Positions 15,255 through 23,336 of a DNA stretch of 40,014 nt are shown one piece after another. The notes under the pieces are model-generated. The model was given only the letters and a program-made list of their open reading frames with translations, was not told the DNA's origin and made no database searches. The first letter of the stretch is position 1. Each line of letters begins with the position of its first letter. A program made the position numbers and the translations under genes. This DNA comes from Bacteroidales bacterium (GTDB taxonomy: Bacteria > Bacteroidota > Bacteroidia > Bacteroidales > JAIPAP01), in the NCBI GenBank assembly GCA_021740045.1, contig JAIPAP010000028.1, positions 1 through 40,014 of the forward strand. The letters run 5' to 3'.

Positions 15255-16673
15255 ATGAACAACGACTTTAATCAACATAATGATCAGTACAGCGAATTGC
15301 TTGTAAGGCGGTTTGAAGAGATGATCGATCACGGATCACAATACTTTTTTGATGTGGAGGACTTCGAGGCGATCATCGATCATTATTTCGAGAATAAAGA
15401 TATTAATAAAAGCCGTCTTGCCCTCGATTACGCCCAACAACAACATCCCACCAGCGTGAGCTTCCAGTTAAAACGGGCCAAACTCTTTGTATCGCTCAAC
15501 CAGGCTTCTAAGGCGCTTAACCTACTGAATGACATTGAGAATATCGACCCGTTCAATACAGAGATCTTTATGACCAAAGGCTCCATATACAGCCAGTTGC
15601 GCAACTATAATAAAGCGATTGAAGAATATAACAAGGCCATTAAGGAAGCTGAATCACCCGAGGAGGTCTATTCGAACATTGCCTTCGAATATGAAAACAT
15701 GGGCGATTATGACCGGGCCATTTATTTCCTGAAGCGAGCCCTGAAATACAGTCCCGAAAGCGAGTCGATACTGAACGAACTGGCTTTTTGCTATGAAATT
15801 ACCAACCGGCTTGAGGAAAGCGTAAGCTTTTTCACCACTTTTATCGATGAGCACCCTTACTCCAGAGCTGCATGGTTTAATCTGGGAGTAGATTACAACA
15901 ACCTGGATATGAGCGAAAAAGCCATAGACGCTTTCGATTTCGTAATTGCCATTGATCCATCCTATACCCCGGCATATTTCAATAAGGCCAACTCGCTGGC
16001 AACTATGGATAAACATACCGAAGCTATCCAGGCCTATACCGATTCCTTTGAATTCGAGGACCCGGATTCCATGACCTATTATTACATTGGTGAGGCTTAC
16101 GAAAAATTGACAAATTATAGTCAGGCAGCTTTTTATTATCGTAAATCCATTGAAAAGGATGAGATGTTTGCCGATGCATGGATGGGCATTGGAATGGTTA
16201 AGGATGAGATCGGTCATCATTTCCAGGCACTGCATTACATGTATAAAGCCATTAAGCTTGAGCCTGATAATCCGGAATATTGGTATATGTATGGCGACAC
16301 CTTATACAAAGCCGGTAAGATCAGTGAGGCCGAAAAGGCCTATAAGAAAGTGATCCGTCTCGATCCGACCAATAATGACATATGGGCTGATTATTCATCC
16401 CTCTACGATCAGCAGGGATCTTATGATAAAGCCCTTGAAATTATCGATCAGGGCATTAACCAGCAACCCGATAACGTGGATCTGGTATACCGCAAGGTAG
16501 CTTACCTGATGAGCGGCGGCAAGGTTAATGAAGCCATTAAACAATTTGCCATCGGGTTAATTATGAACCCTAAAGCTTATGGGGATCTGTTCGAATATGC
16601 GCCCGAACTCTCGGGTAACCCTGCCTTGATTCAGTTGATCCGCGAAGCCGATAGCGATAATAGTGAAAATTAA
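15255..16673 (+). CDS. Tetratricopeptide repeat protein
   Basis: The 472-residue product is made almost wholly of TPRs, about ten to twelve units from residue 35 to 450. Examples are RNYNKAIEEYNKAIKEAESP, GDYDRAIYFLKRALKYSPES, HFQALHYMYKAIKLEPDNPE and KISEAEKAYKKVIRLDPTNN. There is no signal peptide and no membrane segment, so it is probably a cytoplasmic scaffold. It is the first gene of a four-gene operon, 33 bp before comA. No enzymatic domain is visible, and a specific partner cannot be inferred beyond the operon neighbours. Confidence 0.88.
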   Translation: MNNDFNQHNDQYSELLVRRFEEMIDHGSQYFFDVEDFEAIIDHYFENKDINKSRLALDYAQQQHPTSVSFQLKRAKLFVSLNQASKALNLLNDIENIDPFNTEIFMTKGSIYSQLRNYNKAIEEYNKAIKEAESPEEVYSNIAFEYENMGDYDRAIYFLKRALKYSPESESILNELAFCYEITNRLEESVSFFTTFIDEHPYSRAAWFNLGVDYNNLDMSEKAIDAFDFVIAIDPSYTPAYFNKANSLATMDKHTEAIQAYTDSFEFEDPDSMTYYYIGEAYEKLTNYSQAAFYYRKSIEKDEMFADAWMGIGMVKDEIGHHFQALHYMYKAIKLEPDNPEYWYMYGDTLYKAGKISEAEKAYKKVIRLDPTNNDIWADYSSLYDQQGSYDKALEIIDQGINQQPDNVDLVYRKVAYLMSGGKVNEAIKQFAIGLIMNPKAYGDLFEYAPELSGNPALIQLIREADSDNSEN

Positions 16674-16706
16674 TTTAACATAGGGACATTTAAAGCACAA
16701 AAACTT

Positions 16707-17522
16707 ATGAAGGAATTGCTGTCATATTTACCGGAGCGCCCGGAAAAGCCAAGAAATACCGGCGTAACCATGGTAATGGACAAAGGATTGAGTGTACGTG
16801 AGGCAGAAGACCTTGTTGACACAGCCGGAGAATTGATCGATTTTATCAAGCTCGGATTCGGCACTTGCATGGTAACCAATCATGTGGAAAAGAAAATCAA
16901 GATATATCAAAATGCCAATATTAAGGTATATTTAGGAGGAACCCTGTTCGAAGCTTTTTTGATCCGAGATAAATACGAAGAATTCAAAAAGTTCGTAAAA
17001 AAGCTTAAAATCGATGTGGTTGAAGTCTCCGACGGCTCCATCTACATTGATCATGATCGTAAATGTGAACTGATCAATGATCTATCGAAGGATTTCACGG
17101 TGCTTTCGGAGGTAGGCTCCAAGCAATCGGGCATCCTCATTGCCCCCACCAAATGGATCAATATGATGGAAACCGAATTGCAGGCCGGTTCTTTCAAGGT
17201 TATTGCCGAGTCGCGCGAAAGTGGGACGGTCGGGATATACAGGCCAAGCGGAATGCCCCATGTAGCGCTGGTAAGTAAAATTCTCTCCAAAATACCACTG
17301 GATAAGATATTGTGGGAATCTCCCCAAAAATCGCAGCAGGTATGGTTTATCAAGGAGTTTGGGGCAAATGTCAACCTGGGTAACATTGCACCTCACGAAA
17401 TCATCCCCCTGGAAACATTAAGGCTGGGATTGCGCGGCGATACTTTCTTCCTTAACCTGCCGGAGGAAATGAAAGAACTTGAACTCAAAGCCGAGGATTC
17501 AGAAGAAGATCAAGAAGAATAA
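16707..17522 (+). CDS. comA: Phosphosulfolactate synthase-like protein (ComA family)
   Basis: The 271-residue protein matches the ComA/YitD family. It shows the (beta/alpha)8 hallmarks GVTMVMDKGLSVREAEDLVD (about 20-39), IDFIKLGFGTCMV (46-58), KVYLGGTLFEAFL (73-85), VVEVSDGSIYI (103-113), VLSEVGSK (about 132-139) and VIAESRESGTVGIY. ComA adds sulfite to phosphoenolpyruvate, giving (2R)-phospho-3-sulfolactate, the first step of coenzyme M synthesis in methanogens. A bacterium of this group does not make methane, so the product may serve sulfonate or sulfonolipid (capnine-type) synthesis, or the enzyme may have another substrate. The acidic tail (SEEDQEE) is an ordinary extension. It lies between the TPR and DUF368 genes. 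Confidence 0.85.
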   Translation: MKELLSYLPERPEKPRNTGVTMVMDKGLSVREAEDLVDTAGELIDFIKLGFGTCMVTNHVEKKIKIYQNANIKVYLGGTLFEAFLIRDKYEEFKKFVKKLKIDVVEVSDGSIYIDHDRKCELINDLSKDFTVLSEVGSKQSGILIAPTKWINMMETELQAGSFKVIAESRESGTVGIYRPSGMPHVALVSKILSKIPLDKILWESPQKSQQVWFIKEFGANVNLGNIAPHEIIPLETLRLGLRGDTFFLNLPEEMKELELKAEDSEEDQEE

Positions 17523-17545
17523 CTTCCAAACGCTAATTGAACATT

Positions 17546-18472
17546 ATGTTGAGGCATGTTTTCACTGTCCTGAAAGGGATAGCTATGGGCGCCGCCAATG
17601 TGATCCCCGGGGTTTCGGGAGGAACCATCGCCTTGATCACCGGCATTTTTGAGCGATTGATCAATGCGATCAAATCATTTAATCTTACAGCCGCTAAGCT
17701 GCTTTTTTCGGGCAGGATTAAAAGTTTTATCCAGCATACCGACCTGTATTTCCTTTTTGCTGTATTTGGCGGGGTGATCATTGCCATTGTGACCCTGGCC
17801 CGGCTGTTCGACTTTCTTTTTCAACATTACCCCGTTTACATTTGGTCCTACTTCTTTGGACTGATCCTCGCCTCGGTTTATTTTGTAGGAAAAACAGTCA
17901 ATAAATGGACTGCCAGCGTAGTGATCACCTTTATTATTGGAACTGCAGCGGCAATTTCCATTACCATGCTTAATCCGGCAACCGAGAACGATGGTTTTAT
18001 TTATTTGATGCTTTGCGGGGTGGCGGCCGTTTGCAGCATGATACTGCCCGGGCTGTCAGGCTCGTTTATATTGATTTTAATGGGCAATTACCAACTGGTC
18101 GCCATTGATGCCATAAATAATGTGAGGCTCGATATACTATTTCCGGTTCTTATTGGGGCTATTGTTGGATTGCTGGGTTTTTCCCATTTGCTTTCATGGA
18201 TCTTCAAAAAATACAAAGATCAAACAATCGCTTTGCTCACCGGTTTTATTTTAGGATCACTCAGTGTGATCTGGCCCTGGAAAAACACCATTTATGCTAT
18301 GAACGAAGCGGGCGAACCACTTATAAAAGATGGGGAAAAGATCATAGCAAGGTATCAATTGACCTCACCCGGGCAATTCGACAATCATGTATTATTTGCA
18401 CTGGTGTTGATGGTCATTGGGTTTATCAGTATCGCACTTATAGAAAAATACGCCGAAGTAAAAGAAGGATAA
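17546..18472 (+). CDS. DUF368 polytopic membrane protein
   Basis: The product has 308 residues. The DUF368 signature is right at the start: GIAMGAANVIPGVSGGTIAL, followed by a second, related GxxxxxPGLSGS block (CSMILPGLSGSFILILMGNY) near residue 170. This pseudo-symmetric repeat is typical. Eight or nine membrane segments are apparent. The family has been linked to polyprenyl-phosphate flipping (PopT proteins); that role is from family knowledge and not visible here. The ATG at 17546 is preferred, with TTG at 17537 adding three residues as an alternative. The gene lies 23 bp after comA and 4 bp before aroE. Confidence 0.9.
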   Translation: MLRHVFTVLKGIAMGAANVIPGVSGGTIALITGIFERLINAIKSFNLTAAKLLFSGRIKSFIQHTDLYFLFAVFGGVIIAIVTLARLFDFLFQHYPVYIWSYFFGLILASVYFVGKTVNKWTASVVITFIIGTAAAISITMLNPATENDGFIYLMLCGVAAVCSMILPGLSGSFILILMGNYQLVAIDAINNVRLDILFPVLIGAIVGLLGFSHLLSWIFKKYKDQTIALLTGFILGSLSVIWPWKNTIYAMNEAGEPLIKDGEKIIARYQLTSPGQFDNHVLFALVLMVIGFISIALIEKYAEVKEG

Positions 18473-18476
18473 CAGT

Positions 18477-19226
18477 ATGACATTATACGGTCTTATCGGA
18501 TTTCCCCTTTACCATTCCTATTCGCAGGATTATTTCCGGCATAAGCTCGAGCGCGAGGGCATCACCGATGCGGCCTACCGCCTGTTTCCCATTGAAAACC
18601 TGGCAATGCTCCCCGAGATGGTGAGGGCTTATACCAACCTCAAAGGTCTTAATGTGACCATTCCATACAAAGAAGCGGTAATCAAATACACTCATCAGCT
18701 TTCGGAGCACGCGCGGAATATAGGTGCGGTGAATGTGCTGCACATCAGCAGGAGTGGTGAACAGCCAAAACTTACCGGTTTCAATACCGATTGGATCGCC
18801 TTTAGCGAATCATTGCAGCCCTTGCTTAAGGAACACCATCAACATGCCTTGGTACTGGGGACCGGTGGTGCAGCCAGGGCGGTTATTTATGCCCTGATCA
18901 AGCTGGGGATATCCTACCAGGTGGTAAGCCGTCAACCCTATGCCGGAAAGCACCTGGGGTATGGCGAGCTGAACCGGCAGATCATGAGAAAACACCGCCT
19001 TATTATTAATGCTACCCCGGTAGGAATGCATCCCGAGGAAGAGGAAGCCCCAGCCCTGCCCTATGAAATGCTCACACCTGATCACCTCTGTTATGATTTG
19101 ATCTATAACCCCGCTCTCACCGCATTCCTAAAGACCGCCCGCCGTTATGGGGCCGATACAAAAAACGGCCTGGAGATGTTTAAACGCCAGGCCGAAGAAT
19201 CGTGGAAAATCTGGAATGAGACTTAA
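18477..19226 (+). CDS. aroE: Shikimate dehydrogenase
   Basis: The 249-residue enzyme reduces 3-dehydroshikimate to shikimate with NADPH. Visible residues are the substrate loop GFPLYHSYSQDYF (8-20), LNVTIPYKE with catalytic Lys65, GAVNVL (Asn86), FNTDW with Asp105, and the nucleotide-binding loop GTGGAAR (128-134). NATPVGMHPEEEE and NGLEMFKRQAEESWKIW close the protein. The usual HSxSPxxHN is HSYSQDYF here, a variant I believe common in Bacteroidota. The short length suits a plain AroE without fusion. It is the last gene of the TPR-comA-DUF368-aroE operon and converges on the AsmA gene 10 bp away. Confidence 0.94.
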   Translation: MTLYGLIGFPLYHSYSQDYFRHKLEREGITDAAYRLFPIENLAMLPEMVRAYTNLKGLNVTIPYKEAVIKYTHQLSEHARNIGAVNVLHISRSGEQPKLTGFNTDWIAFSESLQPLLKEHHQHALVLGTGGAARAVIYALIKLGISYQVVSRQPYAGKHLGYGELNRQIMRKHRLIINATPVGMHPEEEEAPALPYEMLTPDHLCYDLIYNPALTAFLKTARRYGADTKNGLEMFKRQAEESWKIWNET

Positions 19227-19236
19227 TTCCTTATGA

Positions 19237-22119
19237 TCAACCACCGCCGGCTTTTTCGCGGGCTTCTTCCCGGATTTTTTCAGCTTGTTTTTCAGCTTTT
19301 TTAACTATGTTGTCGGCTCGCTGGTCGGCTTCTTTAACCACTTTATTGGCTTTTTTGTCAGCTTCATTGCGAATCTTTTCCGCCGCTTTTTTGGCAGCCA
19401 TCTCTTGGAGCATACCCTTACCCTCGGCTTCGTTGATCACCTTTTGGGCCTGGCGGTCAGCTTCGTTGCGGATTTTCTGTGCCTGCCGGCGGGCTTCCTT
19501 CTTGATGTTCTCAGCCTGATTACGGGCCTGGTTCAAAATCTGTTCGGCCCGCTCATTGGCTTTTTTGATGAGTTCCCCGGCTTTTTCTTTGGCTTCTTTT
19601 TTTACCTGTTCCTTCTTTTCTTCTATTTTTTCCTCGATCTTTTCCTTTACCTGCTCCTTTACCCGTTTACCAGTTCCTTTCAAACTGGTTGAAATCTTCG
19701 GATCGGAAGTGGTACCGGTAACATCAACCTTTACGTTTACCGAAGAGGCATCACCTATCTTAATACCTTGTCCCAGCGACTTTTGAGCCAGATCATTCAG
19801 TACACCGGTGGCTTTCTTGCCAAATGAACCTTTGGGCAAGGTGAAATCGAGGGTATAATTTATGGATTGATCAAAGGAAGTCCATCCCTGTACTTCCGAT
19901 TTGATGTTCCCCACCTGTATGTCAAATGGATCAACATGCAATTTTCCGTTTTCAAATGTAAAGGATAAATTCACCCGGTTCAGATCCAGGCTTTCTAGCT
20001 GATCCATTTTCAGGGAGCCGGCAATTTTTTGCAATGTGTTTACATTGTTAACTTTTACCGGTGATGTTTGAAGACGTCCACCGCCATTCAGGGTTTCATA
20101 TACCGGCATCATGTCATTGCCCAGTTTGGTGGTAAATTGAAAACCTGTGGAAAAGGTTCCCTGTATCTTTTCGGCTATGGGAGCGAACTTTTCAACCACC
20201 ATAAAGGTATTATACGCCTGCCTAAAATCAATGGTGTTAATATCCAGGTCCATCCTCACCTCAGGTTGCTCCACGCGGTAAGTGTTATACTCACCTTCCA
20301 TCATTACTTTACCGCCGGCAATTTGGCTTTCTATGCCTTCGATGATCACCTTTTGATTGGCAATACGCAGGGTTCCCACCGCATTCTTCATGGTGATATT
20401 ATCATAAACCAGTTTATCGAATTCGGCATTCATCAGGAAATTGATACGCTCAGGCACCCTAAATACGCCCTCGCGGGCGCCGATGGTATCTGATACGGTT
20501 TCACCGGTCGATGGTGCATCTTGCTCTCCGGGATCTTCGCTTTCTTCAGATTCGGGGATAAACTCATCCATATTAAAATACTCCGACCGCAATTCCAGGT
20601 TGCCATCCAGGGTACCATCCTGCATGGCATAAGCCAGGTAGTTGTTCACCTTACCCCTGGCCTTAAGAGAACTTCGTCCATACTTAAAATCAAGGTTGAC
20701 CAGGTCGAGATACTGTGGCGAAACATTTATCTGGGCAGCAGGTATGCTCAGGCCCTGCGGAAAATCGAGGCTTTGATAGGAAAAATCCTTGGCATGGAAA
20801 TATCCCAATGCTTTAAACTGATCATATTGTTTCTTTTCAATGGAAGACATATTACCCTGGAGGGCCAGATCAACATTCACCTCTCCCGAAATCTTCATAT
20901 CCTCCGGCAGGGGATAAATGCTTTTCACCGTCTCCAGGTTGATGGTTCCTTTCATATCGGCATCGATGTAAGGATCGCTAATGGGGGTTTTAACATAAAC
21001 CCCGGCCTTAAAAGGATTATCGGCCATTTTCATACGAAACTGCTTCACATCAACCACCGTATTATCCACATCATAACCGTTATTGCGGATGTGGGTATTG
21101 ATAAAAATCTCACTGACCTCTGCATTCATTTCAGGATAACGGAAAAAGCCATCTTTTACCCCGATATTCAGTTCAAAGCCGGGGATACGCTCCCCGGTAT
21201 AGAGGCCTCTGACAAATCCGTCAAACGCCAGCTTACCGCTAGTTTTTATCGATTCGAAATTTTTGGCATAAATGGGGGGAACCAGTGAGAGGAAACTTCT
21301 GAAATCACTCTCTTCGGCTTCAAATGCAATATCCATATCATATCCCTGATCCATCAACATAAAATATCCGTCAATTAAAAGTCCAAGATCATTAATGGAT
21401 AAGGCCCCTTTTTCAAAACCGAATTTATATTTGTTCAAATCCGCTTCAAAATCAGTATCAAGTGCCACCTTGGCGCCATCGACATAATTCACCCCCTGGT
21501 AGCCCAGCAGGAAACGGCCAATGATAGCTTTGGTTTTAAGGGTGGTAACCCCGGCTGTAAAATCACCGCTCACCGAAAGGTCCAGATCACGCATAGCCAC
21601 TATGGTATTGATATCCTCAGCCCGGTAGGCAAATTCACCACCGGTCACACTAATATTATTTAGTTTGATGCTAACCCCGCCGGTGGTATCGGTTTTAGCT
21701 TCCGGAGGGGCTTCCTCTTCGGGGGCTGCTACTATGTTCCAATTGGCTTTGCCACTTTTAAGCACCCGCAGCATGATCTCGGGCTTACTCAGTTCAAGGC
21801 GTTTCAGCACATACTGATCACCGCCAAAAACACTAAACAAGTCAACCGTTACAAAAAGCGACTGCATGTTTACAAGTGTATCTCCCTCAAACTCGTTAGC
21901 GCCGACAATACTGAAATCATTTACCGCCAGACTGAAATCGGGGAACGCCCGGATAAGGCTCAAATTGACACCGGTAAATTCGATTTGGGCATCCACTTGC
22001 TTATTGGCCTCCTGCTTGACCCGTTCGGCTATCTCATCTTCGAAAAACATGGGAATAATGAACAGTGCCAACACGATCAGGATGATCACAATGAATAAAA
22101 CTCGTAAGAAAGCTTTCAT
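19237..22119 (-). CDS. AsmA-family protein with long coiled-coil tail
   Basis: The 960-residue product has one N-terminal membrane anchor (about 5-24) and a long beta-rich body with the AsmA start pattern (VNLSLIRAFPDFSLAVNDFS near 49-68). The AsmA C-terminal region follows (about 560-815), for example LDLNRVNLSFTFENGKLHVD. AsmA/TamB-like proteins are thought to carry lipids across the periplasm. After the core come about 143 residues (818-960) of Lys/Glu/Ala heptad or 11-residue repeats (VKEKIEEKIEEKKEQ, ANERAEQILNQARNQAE, EADRQAQKVINEAEG), ending in GGG. That amphipathic tail resembles apolipoprotein or LEA-like helices and is not part of the standard family. The gene is 65 bp downstream of aroC. 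Confidence 0.88.
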   Translation of the reverse strand: MKAFLRVLFIVIILIVLALFIIPMFFEDEIAERVKQEANKQVDAQIEFTGVNLSLIRAFPDFSLAVNDFSIVGANEFEGDTLVNMQSLFVTVDLFSVFGGDQYVLKRLELSKPEIMLRVLKSGKANWNIVAAPEEEAPPEAKTDTTGGVSIKLNNISVTGGEFAYRAEDINTIVAMRDLDLSVSGDFTAGVTTLKTKAIIGRFLLGYQGVNYVDGAKVALDTDFEADLNKYKFGFEKGALSINDLGLLIDGYFMLMDQGYDMDIAFEAEESDFRSFLSLVPPIYAKNFESIKTSGKLAFDGFVRGLYTGERIPGFELNIGVKDGFFRYPEMNAEVSEIFINTHIRNNGYDVDNTVVDVKQFRMKMADNPFKAGVYVKTPISDPYIDADMKGTINLETVKSIYPLPEDMKISGEVNVDLALQGNMSSIEKKQYDQFKALGYFHAKDFSYQSLDFPQGLSIPAAQINVSPQYLDLVNLDFKYGRSSLKARGKVNNYLAYAMQDGTLDGNLELRSEYFNMDEFIPESEESEDPGEQDAPSTGETVSDTIGAREGVFRVPERINFLMNAEFDKLVYDNITMKNAVGTLRIANQKVIIEGIESQIAGGKVMMEGEYNTYRVEQPEVRMDLDINTIDFRQAYNTFMVVEKFAPIAEKIQGTFSTGFQFTTKLGNDMMPVYETLNGGGRLQTSPVKVNNVNTLQKIAGSLKMDQLESLDLNRVNLSFTFENGKLHVDPFDIQVGNIKSEVQGWTSFDQSINYTLDFTLPKGSFGKKATGVLNDLAQKSLGQGIKIGDASSVNVKVDVTGTTSDPKISTSLKGTGKRVKEQVKEKIEEKIEEKKEQVKKEAKEKAGELIKKANERAEQILNQARNQAENIKKEARRQAQKIRNEADRQAQKVINEAEGKGMLQEMAAKKAAEKIRNEADKKANKVVKEADQRADNIVKKAEKQAEKIREEAREKAGGG

Positions 22120-22184
22120 AATGCTTTATTTTTATGCCATTTATAGAGTTTATAAAACAAATTGTCTTGCACCGGGGTTCATGC

Positions 22185-23267
22185 TCAGGAATATCTTTTA
22201 TTGAGCAGGTAATGATCGGCCAGCACCAAAGCAGCCATGGCTTTAACGATAGGCACTGCCCTTGGGACCACGCACACATCGTGGCGGCCCTGGACCTGAA
22301 AACTTTGCGACTTCCCCTTTTTATCAACGGTTTGCTGTTGTTTACCTATGGAAGATACCGGTTTAAAGGCCACATTGAAAAAAATCTCCTCCCCGTTGGA
22401 GATCCCTCCCTGAATACCCCCTGAATAATTGGTGCGGGTTCTGATGTTGTTTCCCGCTTTATCATAATAAAACTCATCGGCATGCCGTGAACCTTGCATG
22501 GAAGCAGCTGAAAAGCCCGAACCGTATTCAAAGCCCTTAACGGCATTAATGCTTAACATAGCTTTGCCAAGGTCGGCGTGCAACTTATCAAAAACCGGTT
22601 CGCCCCATCCGGCCGGAACCTTGATTATGGAGCAGCTAATGATACCTCCGGCCGAATCGCCTTGCTGGCGAAGTTCATCAAGATAAGCTTTCATTTTTTG
22701 CGAAGCTTCCTGATCAGGACAATAAAGGGGATCGCCGGCGGCAACTTCAATTTCTTCCCTTGTGGGTTGTTTATTGCTTTGTATCACGCCAATCCGGCTC
22801 ACCCAGGCTGCAATATCCACCTTCTTTTCCCAAAGCAGTTGCTGCGCAAGGGCTCCTCCCACTACCCGGGCCACGGTCTCACGAGCAGAAGCCCTTCCCC
22901 CGCCTTTATGATCGCGGATACCGTATTTGCTTTGATAGGTATAATCGGCATGAGAAGGGCGGTAAAGGTCTTTAAGATGGCTGTAATCCTTGGAGCGCTT
23001 GTCTTTATTCCTGATCAGGAAAGCAATGGGCGTTCCCAGGGAAACACCTTCGGCAATTCCGGATAAAAATTCCACCTCATCCGCTTCGCGTCTCTGTGTG
23101 CTTCCTGCTTTGCTCCCGGGTCGTCGTTCCCGGAGCATAGCATCTATAAAATTAAAATCGATCCGGATACCGGACGGAAAGCCATCGAGCACACCACCTA
23201 TGGCAACACCATGCGACTCACCAAAAGTGGTAAGCCGGAGTATATGTCCAAATGTATTTGCTGCCAT
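22185..23267 (-). CDS. aroC: Chorismate synthase
   Basis: The 360-residue protein makes chorismate from EPSP using reduced FMN. Conserved blocks are TTFGESHGVAIGGVLDGFP (13-31), RRPGS (48-52), QRREADEVEFLSG (58-70), GIRDHKGGGRASARETVARV (117-136) and GRHDVCVVPRAVPI near the C-terminus. Family length and motifs are complete. The second aromatic-pathway gene of the window, it lies on the opposite strand from aroE with the AsmA gene between them. The gap to the upstream DUF349 gene is 69 bp, so cotranscription is possible. Confidence 0.96.
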   Translation of the reverse strand: MAANTFGHILRLTTFGESHGVAIGGVLDGFPSGIRIDFNFIDAMLRERRPGSKAGSTQRREADEVEFLSGIAEGVSLGTPIAFLIRNKDKRSKDYSHLKDLYRPSHADYTYQSKYGIRDHKGGGRASARETVARVVGGALAQQLLWEKKVDIAAWVSRIGVIQSNKQPTREEIEVAAGDPLYCPDQEASQKMKAYLDELRQQGDSAGGIISCSIIKVPAGWGEPVFDKLHADLGKAMLSINAVKGFEYGSGFSAASMQGSRHADEFYYDKAGNNIRTRTNYSGGIQGGISNGEEIFFNVAFKPVSSIGKQQQTVDKKGKSQSFQVQGRHDVCVVPRAVPIVKAMAALVLADHYLLNKRYS

Positions 23268-23336
23268 GGTTTATGATGTTTTTCCGTGCTTTCTTTATGT
23301 TGCTATTGCGTGGTAACCAAAGCCGGGCTTGCCGCC

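Noticed and set aside
19285-19692. Phe-rich + strand frames opposite the AsmA tail
   Set aside because: They mirror the Lys/Glu-rich coiled coil on the other strand and have no independent support.
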